Position numbers and translations under genes: made by a program. From Oleispira sp036960605 (GTDB taxonomy: Bacteria > Pseudomonadota > Gammaproteobacteria > Pseudomonadales > Oceanobacteraceae), in contig JBALXI010000001.1 of the NCBI GenBank assembly GCA_036960605.1, positions 1-64,000 of the forward strand: a stretch of 64,000 nt of DNA. The letters are read 5' to 3'. Below are positions 26,412 through 35,486 of this stretch, piece after piece (position 1 is the first letter of the stretch; every line of letters begins with the position of its first letter). The notes below the pieces were generated by a model. It saw only the letters and a program-made list of their open reading frames with translations. It made no database searches and had not been told where the DNA came from.

Positions 26412-27425
26412 GTGAGAAAAACAGTGATCGGTGTGTATCTCCATTATATCGATGGTTATTTACAAGAGTTAGGGATTGATAGTGCCTTTGTATTTCGTCG
26501 TGCAGGTTTGCTTTACCCAGATTATGTGAAACCTGGTGAAAGAATTTCATTATCTGAACTTGCCAGTGTGATTAAACAGGTGAATTCTATTATCACTATG
26601 CCCGACTTTTTTTTACAGCTGGGGAAACGTATTCCCTTAATGGCCCATGGCAATGTGGGTATGGCGATGTTTGCCTGTAAAGATATTCAGACGTTGTTAA
26701 TACTAGCGGAGAAGTTTGTACCCTTGGCATTCTCGTCCCTGCGCTTATCGTTAAAAAACGAAGGCAGTAAAACGACGTTTGATGTGGAAGCGCAGACAGA
26801 TTACCCCTTATTAAATATTGCGGTGACAGAGGCCGTATTGGGTACGATGTTGGTAAATCTAACTCGTTTAAGCAGTATTGATATTAAGCCTCTTCGCGTC
26901 AATATTGGTTATCAGAAACCCCATCATTACTTAGCGTATGAAGCATTATTGCAGTGTCCTGTTGAGTTTGGATCTTCTTCAACAACATTAACGTTTTCGA
27001 ATAAGCAAATGTTGCTGCCGATACAAACGGCGGATACTTTAGGGGCAACGTTATTGGTTGATCAGTGCCAAGACGACTTGAATCAAGCAGAGCAAGGTTT
27101 GTCAGTTGCCCTGAGACTGACAGATATAGTGACTAATAATTTAGCGGACTCTCCTTCGATTACTTTTGTCGCCCATAAAATGCAGTTGTCGGAAAGATCA
27201 TTGCGCCGCAGATTAGCCGAAGAAGACGTAAGCTTTAGGGAGCTAGTTAAAAATATTCGCCATGATAAGGCTCTGCATCTACTTGGAAAAACGGATACTC
27301 GAATTGATAAAATAGCCCAACAGTTGGGCTATAAGGAATCCGCCAGTTTTAGGCGAGTATTTAAGGAACGTATGGGTGTTTCACCCAGAGAATGGCGCAC
27401 TAATACATGCCTTAAACCCGACTAG
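26412..27425 (+). CDS. AraC-family regulator, probable activator of the monooxygenase operon
   Basis: The 337-residue protein has an OruR-like ligand-binding N-terminal domain (about 15-215, including PLMAHGNVGMAM) and a C-terminal AraC double helix-turn-helix (LSERSLRRRLAEEDVSFREL; KIAQQLGYKESASFRRVFKERMGVSPREWR). The start is a GTG with GGAGG seven bases upstream. It is divergent from the reductase-monooxygenase operon with 145 shared intergenic bases. Regulators of this type next to alkB/xylM genes usually activate them in response to the substrate or its product; here that is inferred from position. Confidence 0.88.
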   Translation: MRKTVIGVYLHYIDGYLQELGIDSAFVFRRAGLLYPDYVKPGERISLSELASVIKQVNSIITMPDFFLQLGKRIPLMAHGNVGMAMFACKDIQTLLILAEKFVPLAFSSLRLSLKNEGSKTTFDVEAQTDYPLLNIAVTEAVLGTMLVNLTRLSSIDIKPLRVNIGYQKPHHYLAYEALLQCPVEFGSSSTTLTFSNKQMLLPIQTADTLGATLLVDQCQDDLNQAEQGLSVALRLTDIVTNNLADSPSITFVAHKMQLSERSLRRRLAEEDVSFRELVKNIRHDKALHLLGKTDTRIDKIAQQLGYKESASFRRVFKERMGVSPREWRTNTCLKPD

Positions 27426-27437
27426 AATAATGAGCTT

Positions 27438-28031
27438 TTAATTACCCGTAGGCAGTGATTTCATTAATTGCTTAATAAAAGATTGAACTCTTAGCTGACT
27501 CTCTTCTTTACTTAACTGGTCATCGACAATATAAGCTTGAATTGCACCGCGCCATAAAATTTCATCATCACTCATATCGCCAGGCTTTGTTATGACCACA
27601 AGAAGGCTGCCTTCTTTATAGTCTCTAATTGAGTGTCTGATACCTGGGAATACTTTGACAAAATTTGATATCTGCTGGCCCATCTCACTATCGTCTAAAA
27701 TAATAGCTGCGCCAATCATGTAGTCAGCATCTATCATGCTGTCGGTCATCTCATATTTCTTTAACAGTAGCTCAGCTTCAATTTGCTTTTCGATAAAGCG
27801 TTTTGTCGCCTTGGGTGATGCTACTGTCCTATCTTGGTCGCTGAGTAGTGGCTCGTGATACCAAACGAAAGTGTCATTAGCCTTGGGCTTGAACCTATCA
27901 TTGGCTGTGACGGCTGAAAAATAAGTATTGATGTCATCCTTCATAGCCGCCTTTGTTTCCAAAGGCGTGCAGGCTGACGTCAGCCATGCCATTGCTGCGA
28001 TGAGTACAAACAGTAAGTGATTACTTTTCAT
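27438..28031 (-). CDS. DUF4136-like lipoprotein
   Basis: A 197-residue protein with a lipobox (MAWLTSACTPLE) and a DUF4136-like layout: TFVWYHEPLL at the start of the domain, a TKRFIEKQIEAELLLKKYEM helix, and LLVVITKPGDMSDDEILWRG. The family is made of outer-membrane or periplasmic lipoproteins of unknown function. It overlaps the end of the preceding paralog by 11 bases, so the two are co-transcribed. Confidence 0.7.
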   Translation of the reverse strand: MKSNHLLFVLIAAMAWLTSACTPLETKAAMKDDINTYFSAVTANDRFKPKANDTFVWYHEPLLSDQDRTVASPKATKRFIEKQIEAELLLKKYEMTDSMIDADYMIGAAIILDDSEMGQQISNFVKVFPGIRHSIRDYKEGSLLVVITKPGDMSDDEILWRGAIQAYIVDDQLSKEESQLRVQSFIKQLMKSLPTGN

Positions 28032-28629
28032 TTAATACCTTTGGTTCTGAGATCGGGTGAATGGGGTATTCCGCTAAAATGCTGCGCACTGTTTGCTGCA
28101 CAACGGCTTCAATATTATCGGGTATTTCATCATTAAGGCGACCAATGGCGGCACCTTCCCAGATAAGTTGCTTTTGTTTGCGGTCAACAACATCAATATT
28201 CAAGGTCCCTTCAGTATATTGGCTAACAGAAATTTCAGGACCATAGTTCATTCCATAACTCATGTTATAACCATAGATGCCTCGGTAGCCGTAATAACTA
28301 CCGTAGGTGGCAGGAATAATGGTCGATTGAATGCGTTCCTGTTTATGAACGTTAAAGCTGATTTTTATATCGCCTTCAGCTACTTCCTTTAAGCCTCGTT
28401 TTACCAGTTCTTCAGTTACGCCTGCACGAATGTATTTATCTAGCAGTGTTAAATATTCTTTCTTTTGATTAGCAATCGGATCGTAGAAGGAAAATGTCTG
28501 GTATTGAGTGAAATCAATATCTTTTGCGTAATGAGTCATTATTTTCGGGGATATCGAGCACCCCGTTAAAAAAACAGATAAGCATAAAGCTAAGATTGAA
28601 AAGGTCTTTTTTAGGGATAGCGATCTCAT
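28021..28629 (-). CDS. DUF4136 lipoprotein
   Basis: The 202-residue lipoprotein (lipobox SVFLTGCSIS) has a clear DUF4136 pattern: IDFTQYQTFSFYDPI, an LDKYIRAGVTEELVKRGLKE helix, a Tyr/Gly-rich stretch (YGSYYGYRGIYGYNMSYGM), and GTLNIDVVDRKQKQLIWEG. Function unknown. It is the first gene of a two-gene operon with its divergent paralog downstream. Confidence 0.82.
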   Translation of the reverse strand: MRSLSLKKTFSILALCLSVFLTGCSISPKIMTHYAKDIDFTQYQTFSFYDPIANQKKEYLTLLDKYIRAGVTEELVKRGLKEVAEGDIKISFNVHKQERIQSTIIPATYGSYYGYRGIYGYNMSYGMNYGPEISVSQYTEGTLNIDVVDRKQKQLIWEGAAIGRLNDEIPDNIEAVVQQTVRSILAEYPIHPISEPKVLNEK

Positions 28630-28866
28630 GATCTAATACTCTGAAAAATTGGACTGTCGATATAAAGACTATACCGTATCCCGACATAGCGAGAAAGCAC
28701 TTGCCCGACTGGTAAGTTTATAAATCGCACTAAAAAAATGCAATGTCAGGGCTGTTCATTTAAAAAGCCTAGTAAGGGTGCGTGCTCAGAGAGTTGGGGC
28801 TTTAAAAAAGTCTTAATTGCCTCTTACGCTTCGTGACTTTTCGTTACTTAACTTAATAATTTATCC

Positions 28867-28884
28867 TTGGCATAGTGTTTGCTC
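28867..28884 (+). promoter_or_regulatory. Sigma-54 promoter of the nitrite channel-cyanase operon
   Basis: TTGGCATAGTGTTTGCTC matches the RpoN consensus TGGCAY-N5-TTGCW, with the essential GG and GC exactly ten bases apart. It lies 45 bases before the ATG at 28929, which also argues against the longer frame starting at 28875. RpoN control fits nitrogen-assimilation genes. Confidence 0.7.
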
Positions 28885-28928
28885 TAGCTAGATTAATAAT
28901 TTTAATTCTAACTAAAGAGAGATCGACC

Positions 28929-29771
28929 ATGTCTTATCTAGCTCCCGCTGAGTTTGCTACCAAAATGGTAGATGCTGGTGAATCCAAAATATTTATGTCA
29001 ACCCGAGACACAATCATACGTGCGTTTATGGCCGGTGCTATTTTGGCATTGGCGGCTGTGTTTGCGATTACCATTGCGGTCAATACCGGCAGCTTTTTAT
29101 TAGGCGCGATTCTGTTTCCTGTTGGTTTTTGTATGTTGTACTTAATGGGTTTTGATTTGTTAACCGGTGTTTTTGTTTTAGCGCCACTGGCCTGGTTGGA
29201 TAAACGACCTGGTGTAACGATTGCGGGCGTATTAAGAAACTGGGGTTTGGTTTTCATCGGTAACTTTGCGGGTGCCTTAACGGTCGCTTTGATGATGGCT
29301 TGGATTTTTACTTACGGGTTTAACGTTGATCCGGGTGCAGTAGGCGCAAAAGTTGCGAGTATTGGTGAAGCACGTACGTTAGGGTATGCCGCTCATGGTG
29401 TTGATGGTTGGTTAACAATCTTTGTGCGCGGTATGTTATGTAACTGGATGGTTTCGCTGGGTGTTGTCGGTGCGTTAATTTCTACTTCGGTTAGCGGTAA
29501 AGTGATTGCGATGTGGATGCCTATCTTCTTGTTCTTCTATATGGGTTTCGAACATTCTGTTGTTAACATGTTTCTTTTTCCATTCAGCTTGATCATGGGT
29601 GGCGAGTTTTCTTTTATGGATTACATCGTTTGGAATGAAATCCCTACGGCATTGGGTAACTTGGTGGGTGGATTAGCGTTTACCGGTTTAACGATTTATA
29701 CCACTCATGTTAGAACGGCCCCAAAGCGTACTACTGAGTCACGTACTGCAGCATTAGCAAAAGCAAGCTAG
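28929..29771 (+). CDS. Formate/nitrite transporter (FocA/NirC family)
   Basis: The protein is about 280 residues with six hydrophobic helices and the FNT-family sequence: a MSYLAPAEFATKMVDAGESK start, FMAGAILALAAVFAITIA, FDLLTGVF, and FMGFEHSVVNMF-like (MGFEHSVVNM) in the fifth helix. FNT channels conduct formate, nitrite or related monovalent anions. Given the downstream cyanase and upstream sigma-54 promoter, nitrite or cyanate is more likely than formate. The start was chosen for its AGAGAGA ribosome binding site. An intrinsic terminator follows the gene, so later genes may need read-through or another promoter. Confidence 0.88.
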   Translation: MSYLAPAEFATKMVDAGESKIFMSTRDTIIRAFMAGAILALAAVFAITIAVNTGSFLLGAILFPVGFCMLYLMGFDLLTGVFVLAPLAWLDKRPGVTIAGVLRNWGLVFIGNFAGALTVALMMAWIFTYGFNVDPGAVGAKVASIGEARTLGYAAHGVDGWLTIFVRGMLCNWMVSLGVVGALISTSVSGKVIAMWMPIFLFFYMGFEHSVVNMFLFPFSLIMGGEFSFMDYIVWNEIPTALGNLVGGLAFTGLTIYTTHVRTAPKRTTESRTAALAKAS

Positions 29772-29796
29772 AAATTTGGTAGTAAGTTTTTATCCA

Positions 29797-29844
29797 AAAA
29801 AATCCCAGTCACTAACAGAGTTAATTAGTGGCTGGGATTTTTTA
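29797..29844 (+). terminator. Intrinsic terminator after the FNT channel gene
   Basis: AAAAAATCCCAG-T-CACTAA pairs with TTAGTG-G-CTGGGATTTTTT (one G-T pair) around a short loop, and ends in a T-run: a strong rho-independent terminator just after the stop codon. It may work partly as an attenuator within the nitrogen operon. Confidence 0.85.
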
Positions 29845-29919
29845 TGATACAAGTAGTGTAATAACAACGGCACCAAAAATTCTTTTGCTAAGTTCTGATA
29901 AGTTTTATAAGAGATATCC

Positions 29920-31677
29920 ATGACTAAAAAATTGAGTGTTTCAATTGGCCAGCATTCTGATAAAGGTCGTAAAAAAGACAATCAAGATTTTCATGGTTCG
30001 TTTATTCCTAAAGACTCTTTATTGTCTTTAAAGGGCATTGCTATCGCCATGAGTGATGGTATTAGTTCCAGTAATACCAGTCATATTGCCAGTGAAACTT
30101 CAGTTAAAACATTCATCGATGATTATTATTGTACCTCTGAAGCATGGACTGTAAAAAGTTCGGTTGAGCGTGTTTTAAAATCAATTAATTCATGGCTTTA
30201 TTCACAAACGATGGCAGGAGAGGGGCGTTACGATAAAGATAGGGGCTATGTTTCTACCTTCAGTGCGTTGATATTAAAAAATCACAGCGCACATCTCTTT
30301 CATGTGGGCGATACCCGTATTTATCGACTCAATAAACAGGGTTTAGAGCAGTTAACCAATGATCATAGGCTTTGGGCCAATGGCATGGCTAGTGAGGGCG
30401 AGGACCAAAGTAAGAGCTATTTGAGTCGAGCGTTAGGCATCGAAGATCAATGCAGTTTTGATCATCAAACAATAAGCCTGAATGAAAACGATGTGTTTAT
30501 CGTTTGTACCGATGGTATTTATGATTTTTTGCCGTCAGCAGAAATAATTACTACGGTAAAACAATACGCCAGTGATCTGGATAAAGCTGCGCAAACACTG
30601 GTGAAAAAAGCCTACGACTTAGGCAGTGATGATAATTTATCCATTCAAATAATTCGGCTTGATCAATTACCCGATCAAGATCAACTGAACGTATCACAAC
30701 ACCTTGAACAACTAAAGCTTCCCCCCGTATTAGAAGCGCGTATGGAATTTGATGGTTATACCATCTTGCGGAGCTTACATGCCAATAGCCGAAGTCGTGT
30801 TTATTTAGCCGAAGATAATAGTACAAAGAATCAGGTGGTCATTAAAACACCGGCCAGTGATATTGAAAGTGATGCCGAGCATTTAGAACGATTTTTATTA
30901 GAAGAGTGGGTAGCGAGAAGAATTAATAATGCTCATGTGTTAAAAGCCGATTTGGCAGAGCGCCCGCGTAATTATATTTATACCGTATTTGAATACATAG
31001 AAGGTCAAACCTTAGCGCAATGGGCTTTAGATAACCCAAAACCTAGCTTGGAAGTTGTACGAGGTTTTATTGATCAAATCGCTAAAGGCCTGAATGCCTT
31101 TCATAAAATGGATATGTTGCATCAAGATTTACGACCCGAAAACATTATGCTTGATAAAACGGGCACATTAAAAATCATTGATTTTGGCTCAGTCAGTATT
31201 GCTGGTTTAGAAGAAACTCGCAACGAGACTCCTGCGACGTATTTGTTAGGCACAGCATTATACAGTGCCCCCGAATACTTCCTTGGCGAGCAAGGTGATG
31301 TGCAGTCTGAATTGTTTTCATTAGGGGTCATTAGCTATTATTTATTATCGGGAAGCTACCCCTATGACGCAAAAATTGCCCGCACTAAAACCTTATCTGA
31401 GCAAAGAAAACTGCAATATAAAACCTTGTTAGCTGACGATAGGGCAATACCCTCATGGGTCGATTCAGCGATACGCAAGGCTGTAAACCCATTACCTGAT
31501 CGCCGTCAGCTTGATCTATTTGAATACCTGCATGATGTGCGTAAACCGAACAAAGAATTTTTGAATAAAACGAGACCGCCTTTAATTCAGCGAAATCCTG
31601 TTGCCTTATGGCAAACTATTTCATTGGGTTTAGCGATCGCTGTTGTGTATCTATTGTTTGAAGTTAAAAGCCTATAA
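29920..31677 (+). CDS. Bifunctional PP2C phosphatase / Ser-Thr protein kinase, membrane-anchored
   Basis: The 585-residue fusion has a PP2C-type phosphatase at about 1-245 (GQHSDKGRKKDNQDF, AIAMSDGISSS, FHVGDTRIYRL, VCTDGIYDFL). A protein kinase follows at about 275-545: VVIKTPASD with catalytic Lys, DMLHQDLRPENIMLD (His-Gln-Asp in place of His-Arg-Asp), and IIDFGSV as DFG. A C-terminal transmembrane helix (WQTISLGLAIAVVYLLF) follows. Fusions of this kind are repeatedly found beside nitrate/nitrite assimilation genes in proteobacteria. It probably tunes transporter or assimilation activity by reversible phosphorylation; target unknown. Cyanase follows by 48 bases. Confidence 0.88.
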   Translation: MTKKLSVSIGQHSDKGRKKDNQDFHGSFIPKDSLLSLKGIAIAMSDGISSSNTSHIASETSVKTFIDDYYCTSEAWTVKSSVERVLKSINSWLYSQTMAGEGRYDKDRGYVSTFSALILKNHSAHLFHVGDTRIYRLNKQGLEQLTNDHRLWANGMASEGEDQSKSYLSRALGIEDQCSFDHQTISLNENDVFIVCTDGIYDFLPSAEIITTVKQYASDLDKAAQTLVKKAYDLGSDDNLSIQIIRLDQLPDQDQLNVSQHLEQLKLPPVLEARMEFDGYTILRSLHANSRSRVYLAEDNSTKNQVVIKTPASDIESDAEHLERFLLEEWVARRINNAHVLKADLAERPRNYIYTVFEYIEGQTLAQWALDNPKPSLEVVRGFIDQIAKGLNAFHKMDMLHQDLRPENIMLDKTGTLKIIDFGSVSIAGLEETRNETPATYLLGTALYSAPEYFLGEQGDVQSELFSLGVISYYLLSGSYPYDAKIARTKTLSEQRKLQYKTLLADDRAIPSWVDSAIRKAVNPLPDRRQLDLFEYLHDVRKPNKEFLNKTRPPLIQRNPVALWQTISLGLAIAVVYLLFEVKSL

Positions 31678-31725
31678 GAAAACCAAAAAAGAAACCAATA
31701 AAGAAATCGTAAAGAGGAACCCAAT

Positions 31726-32175
31726 ATGATTTATAACCGTGATGAAGTAACCCAGCTAATATTAGCCACCAAGGTCTCTAAAGGCATTAAGTGGCATCAG
31801 GTTGCTGATGCGATAGAGCTCTCAAATGAATGGACAACCGCTGCGTGCTTGGGGCAAATGACCTTAAATAAGAAGCAAGCAGAAATCGTTGGAGAAATAT
31901 TCTCTTTACCTGACGATGCGATTGCATGGCTACAAATTCCACCGTACAAAGGATCTTTACCCACAGCGGTACCAACCGATCCATTGATCTATCGTTGGTA
32001 TGAAATTGTTAGTGTTTATGGCTCAACGATTAAAGAATTAATTCATGAAGAATTTGGCGATGGCATTATGAGTGCCATCGACTTTTCAATGGATATTAAA
32101 CGCGAAGAAGACCCGAAGGGTGATCGAGTTAATGTCGTTTTATCGGGGAAGTTCTTACCCTATAAAGAGTATTAA
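31726..32175 (+). CDS. cynS: Cyanase (cyanate hydratase)
   Basis: The 149-residue protein matches cyanase over its full length. The catalytic triad is present: Arg90 and Glu93 in PLIYRWYEIVSVYGS and Ser116 in GDGIMSAIDFSMDI. The N-terminal helical domain and the KFLPYKEY end are typical. Cyanase turns cyanate plus bicarbonate into ammonia and carbon dioxide, providing nitrogen and detoxifying cyanate. A ribosome binding site (AAGAGGAA) precedes the ATG. Placement after the FNT channel and PP2C-kinase fusion suggests a unit for nitrite/cyanate use. Confidence 0.95.
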   Translation: MIYNRDEVTQLILATKVSKGIKWHQVADAIELSNEWTTAACLGQMTLNKKQAEIVGEIFSLPDDAIAWLQIPPYKGSLPTAVPTDPLIYRWYEIVSVYGSTIKELIHEEFGDGIMSAIDFSMDIKREEDPKGDRVNVVLSGKFLPYKEY

Positions 32176-32184
32176 GCTAGCCTG

Positions 32185-32727
32185 TTATTTAAGTGAGCTT
32201 TTAATAATCGTCAGGGTGATGTAGCCGACTTCAATACCGAACTTGGTCATTACCGATTCATTGATCATGACCTCATCATTGATGAGGTACATTTTATCAT
32301 CGATGTTAACGTCCATATCGTCACCTTTATAATTTATCAATAAATCATAATTCATGAAGAAGGCATTACCACTAAGATCGATCATTGTCGCTCCGAGCGT
32401 ATCATTAGCGGTTGCTTGATATCGCATGCCCGTGGCGGTTGTTATTGGTGTAAAGGTCCAGGTTCTAAACTGTATGTTGTCATCATCGAAGATGAATTTT
32501 TCAGCCAGAGTGCCTATGCCGTTCTCGTTCCAGCTGCCTGTCATAGTGACATTGAAGTAACGCGTAACTTCACCACTGCGATTTTTTAATATGCCATGAG
32601 CGGTCAGTTCGCCATTAAAAAATTGATCCAGTATAAGTGTGGGCTGATTATCTTTATATTGATTAATATCGACTGAACTGCACGCGCTTAAAAACAGTAC
32701 CATGAAGCAGCTGTATAATAATTTCAT
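32185..32727 (-). CDS. DUF3833 lipoprotein
   Basis: A 180-residue lipoprotein (lipobox LFLSACSSV) of the DUF3833 family: DINQYKDNQPTLILDQFFNG, LTAHGILKNRSGEVTRYF, then TWTFTPI and ATANDTLGATMIDLSG. Function unknown. Genes of this family commonly sit with DUF2878, SDR, DUF1365 and cfa genes near ChrR-type sigma systems, as here. It is the last gene of the operon running from 34721; its ATG overlaps the preceding stop by four bases. Confidence 0.85.
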   Translation of the reverse strand: MKLLYSCFMVLFLSACSSVDINQYKDNQPTLILDQFFNGELTAHGILKNRSGEVTRYFNVTMTGSWNENGIGTLAEKFIFDDDNIQFRTWTFTPITTATGMRYQATANDTLGATMIDLSGNAFFMNYDLLINYKGDDMDVNIDDKMYLINDEVMINESVMTKFGIEVGYITLTIIKSSLK

Positions 32728-33416
32728 AGTATCGATTCCTGATCTTCGTCGTATTGATAAAAAATGTTTACGTCTTGGTAATTGCCTTCACTATCACAAA
32801 TATTAGACCGTCCTTGGAAAGAGACCAAGGTTGCCGCTTCATTGTAGGTTAGCTTTAACTGACTCGAGAATAGGCTGATAAAGAAACTGGATGCTGAAAT
32901 CGAAAAACAATAGTGTCCATTAATCTCACAGGCTTCTTTTTCTACAGTGAGCTCATAATAATCAAGTCGCGAGGGAATAACATAATCAATCGTCATTGCT
33001 TTCCCTGTGATTAAAACGTCCCAATTTTGAGTGATAAAATGATCGAAGCCCGCATCAATTATGAGATTTGAACTGTAGGCGACCGTGTCTTGCTTGAGGC
33101 TGCTAGTATCATCTTCTTTGTATCGAATGAGAATGTCATTATCGTCTTTAAGGCTGCTTATCTGTTCGCCGTTGCGTTTGTTTTCTTGTACGAAATCGGG
33201 TGCATAGGCACTGTGCTGGTAGTCAAGGCTCTTGGTAGCAAAGACACTGCCATTGGCTTCTTTATAGAGAACCTGATGTTTGGAGGGCGCTTGGTAGCTA
33301 TGATGTTCTGTGTATAGGAACTCTTGTGTTTCTAAGTCGTAGGCGTAACCAATAAAATCCGCGCTGGCGAAACTAGCAAAGGTCATGAGTAATACAAATC
33401 TTGCGAATCTAAACAT
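32724..33416 (-). CDS. Exported hypothetical protein of the ChrR-linked operon
   Basis: A 230-residue protein with a signal peptide (MFRFARFVLLMTFASFASAD). The rest is a soluble beta-rich domain with four scattered cysteines (in EACEINGHYCF and SNICDSEG). No Pfam-type family is recognised, but its position between DUF2878 and DUF3833 genes is a recurring arrangement in gammaproteobacteria. Its start overlaps the preceding gene by eight bases. It probably acts in the envelope response to singlet oxygen or photooxidation; this is context only. Confidence 0.75.
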   Translation of the reverse strand: MFRFARFVLLMTFASFASADFIGYAYDLETQEFLYTEHHSYQAPSKHQVLYKEANGSVFATKSLDYQHSAYAPDFVQENKRNGEQISSLKDDNDILIRYKEDDTSSLKQDTVAYSSNLIIDAGFDHFITQNWDVLITGKAMTIDYVIPSRLDYYELTVEKEACEINGHYCFSISASSFFISLFSSQLKLTYNEAATLVSFQGRSNICDSEGNYQDVNIFYQYDEDQESIL

Positions 33417-33963
33417 GTTTCACCTCGTTGAATTCCGTTAGCTTGCCATAGACGATTAAGAGTACGGCCCACCATATTCCCTCGCTAATATAGAACAACG
33501 GATAGGAGCCTAGCAGGGTTGAAGCCGATAACTTAATGCCGACTAAATAACTGATCGGTACGATGAATAAGGCAACGAATACGGTTAAGTAAGGGGTGCT
33601 GAATAGCCATTTCATCGAGTGGTTTGCGGTGGTTGCAAAGGACAGCCAAAGACATAATAACCATAAAGGGGCTAATGGATCTAAGTGATCGCTGTAGTCT
33701 AATTGGAATATTTTAGCGAGAACGCTATCGCCCAAAAAGCCGAGCAAACTGAACGCAATTAATACCGGCCAAGCCTTGAGATCGAGCTTGAACATCAGTT
33801 GATGCAAGCTCAGTAACACAATAGTGGCCAAGGCTGCATTGAGGTTATTACCTTGCACACAAATAAACCAGACTAGCTGGAAGCCGACAGCATTCACTAT
33901 AAGTTTTTTATTTAATAGAAAAAGCTTATTCAGTCGAAACTTTGCATTCATTCGCGCAAGCAT
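33409..33963 (-). CDS. DUF2878 family integral membrane protein
   Basis: A 184-residue membrane protein with about five helices (for example LIVNAVGFQLVWFICVQ, WPVLIAFSLLGFLGDSVLA, ALFIVPISYLVGI) and the DUF2878 pattern (FLGDSVLAKI; PLWLLCLWLSF). Function unknown. Overlaps in the operon are one base upstream and eight bases downstream, indicating tight co-translation with the SDR and the exported hypothetical protein. Confidence 0.82.
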   Translation of the reverse strand: MLARMNAKFRLNKLFLLNKKLIVNAVGFQLVWFICVQGNNLNAALATIVLLSLHQLMFKLDLKAWPVLIAFSLLGFLGDSVLAKIFQLDYSDHLDPLAPLWLLCLWLSFATTANHSMKWLFSTPYLTVFVALFIVPISYLVGIKLSASTLLGSYPLFYISEGIWWAVLLIVYGKLTEFNEVKHV

Positions 33964-34721
33964 TATCCGGTCTCCTCAGGTGTTTTTTCTTTCGGGCTAT
34001 TGATGCCGATCCAGATACCGGGGATAAGAGAAATAAACTTGAATAACCAATATAACGGTTTGGGGAAAATGCTGGTGAATTTGCGTTTTTCAATGGCTTT
34101 TATGATTCTATGGCTAGCCTCTTCGGGCGATAATAGAAACGGCATAGAAAAGTCATTTTTCTGCGTTAGGGGTGTGTCGATAAAGCCTGGCATGATATCG
34201 GTGACATCAATATTCTTAGCTTTTAAATCGATGCGTAAAGCGCCCAAGAAGTAGCTCAATGCTGCCTTCGATGCACCATAGGCTTCAGCTTGAGTGAAGG
34301 GCGCTAAGCTGGCCATTGAGGATATACCGGCAATATGACCATTATCTGATTTTTCTAATAGAGGGAGGGCTGCTTGAATAGCGCGTACACTGCCATGAAA
34401 GTTGATATCCATAACGCGGTTGATGCAGGACCAATCACTTTGCTCGACATCTAAATATTGGCAGTCGCCAGCAGACAGTATAATACGGTCTAAGCGTTCA
34501 GTTAATGCGAATAAAGAGTTCTGAATACTGTCTTTTTGATCGGTTACCAGATCGCAAATCATAGGGAAAATATTATCAGATTCTAGCGCTAAATCAGCAA
34601 GCGCTTGGCGATTTCGGCCAGAAGCAATCACTTTATTGCCTTGCAGTGCGAGTTGTTTTGCCGTGGCCCGGCCAATGCCACTGCTGGCACCGGTAATCCA
34701 GATAATTTCATTGCAAATCAT
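33963..34721 (-). CDS. Short-chain dehydrogenase/reductase
   Basis: The SDR has the cofactor motif TGASSGIG (IIWITGASSGIGRATAKQ), the catalytic Ser and Y-x3-K (AEAYGASKAALSYF), and the ISSMASLAP segment. A C-terminal hydrophobic region (WLFKFISLIPGIWIGI) may associate with the membrane. I chose the ATG at 34721, preceded by AGGGAAA; the frame is open to 34748, too close to the proposed promoter. It is the first gene of the DUF2878/DUF3833 operon, under a probable ChrR-controlled ECF promoter. The substrate is unknown; lipid or fatty acyl groups are plausible from context. Confidence 0.85.
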   Translation of the reverse strand: MICNEIIWITGASSGIGRATAKQLALQGNKVIASGRNRQALADLALESDNIFPMICDLVTDQKDSIQNSLFALTERLDRIILSAGDCQYLDVEQSDWSCINRVMDINFHGSVRAIQAALPLLEKSDNGHIAGISSMASLAPFTQAEAYGASKAALSYFLGALRIDLKAKNIDVTDIMPGFIDTPLTQKNDFSMPFLLSPEEASHRIIKAIEKRKFTSIFPKPLYWLFKFISLIPGIWIGINSPKEKTPEETG

Positions 34722-34763
34722 AATCTTTTCCCTAACCTCTTTTCTCATTACTGATGGTTTTTA

Positions 34764-34789
34764 TACGCAGAAATGAAGAAAGTAGATTA
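34764..34789 (-). promoter_or_regulatory. Probable ECF (RpoE-ChrR type) promoter of the SDR operon
   Basis: On the minus strand TAATCT - 16 bases - CGTAT, close to the TGATCC-N16-CGTA promoter of ChrR-partner sigma factors (four of six -35 bases). It lies 42 bases before the SDR start and directly downstream of the anti-sigma gene. Confidence 0.55.
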
Positions 34790-34802
34790 CAAAAAAGAAA
34801 TA

Positions 34803-35486
34803 TTATTTTAGAAATGGATTTAACATGCGTCCAAAGAATCCGGTCATTTTTAACGGGGCGTCTGTAACAGCAAAGCAGATGCAATCTTCTTTATTATGCG
34901 CTTTTGGTTGATGGTGAGTGCTGGTATTTGCCAATACAAAATCTCCAGGGTGATAATCCCCTGATAGATCTGAAAAGCTACCAGACAGCACTAGGGTGAA
35001 TTCATTACCCTTATGCGTATGTTGAGGTAATTCTTTTCCCGCAGCAATTTTGTAGAAACGAGCCGTATACCGATCATCAGAAAACGGCAAGTCATAGCTT
35101 TGAATACTTTTGCTAAAGCCAGCCCACGGTAGATTGTCATAGTAGTCAGGAACAAAGCGTTGCAGGGGTTTCGGAAGCCTTTGGTTCGCATTGGCGAGCT
35201 GCTCGCGATAAAGCGAAGCAACTTCGTCACTACCATCATCTACCTTAGTACCCGGCTTAAGTTGTCGATGCAGGTTGTCCAATAGTCTTGATTTCGCATT
35301 GGCGTCGACTTCGACAGGAGTAGAAATGTCGATCAAATCTCCCCCAAGTTGTTCGTATAAACGAGCTTTATGCTGGCATGGTTTACAGCTCTCAAGATGA
35401 CAAGCTGTCTGAATACCGAGTGCGTTGGTCAGTTGACCCGCAGCAAATTGCATTAAAAGTTCGTCAGCAGGATGATAATTAGCCAT
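34803..35486 (-). CDS. chrR: ChrR-family zinc-cupin anti-sigma factor
   Basis: The 227-residue protein has an N-terminal zinc anti-sigma domain (HPADELLMQFAAGQL with a conserved His, then ACHLESCKPC giving His and two Cys ligands). A C-terminal cupin domain follows (GKELPQHTHKGNEFTLVLSG; HPGDFVLANTSTHHQ). ChrR holds its ECF sigma factor inactive until singlet oxygen or organic hydroperoxide releases it. Its ATG lies 34 bases inside the end of the sigma gene, indicating translational coupling. Confidence 0.92.
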   Translation of the reverse strand: MANYHPADELLMQFAAGQLTNALGIQTACHLESCKPCQHKARLYEQLGGDLIDISTPVEVDANAKSRLLDNLHRQLKPGTKVDDGSDEVASLYREQLANANQRLPKPLQRFVPDYYDNLPWAGFSKSIQSYDLPFSDDRYTARFYKIAAGKELPQHTHKGNEFTLVLSGSFSDLSGDYHPGDFVLANTSTHHQPKAHNKEDCICFAVTDAPLKMTGFFGRMLNPFLK

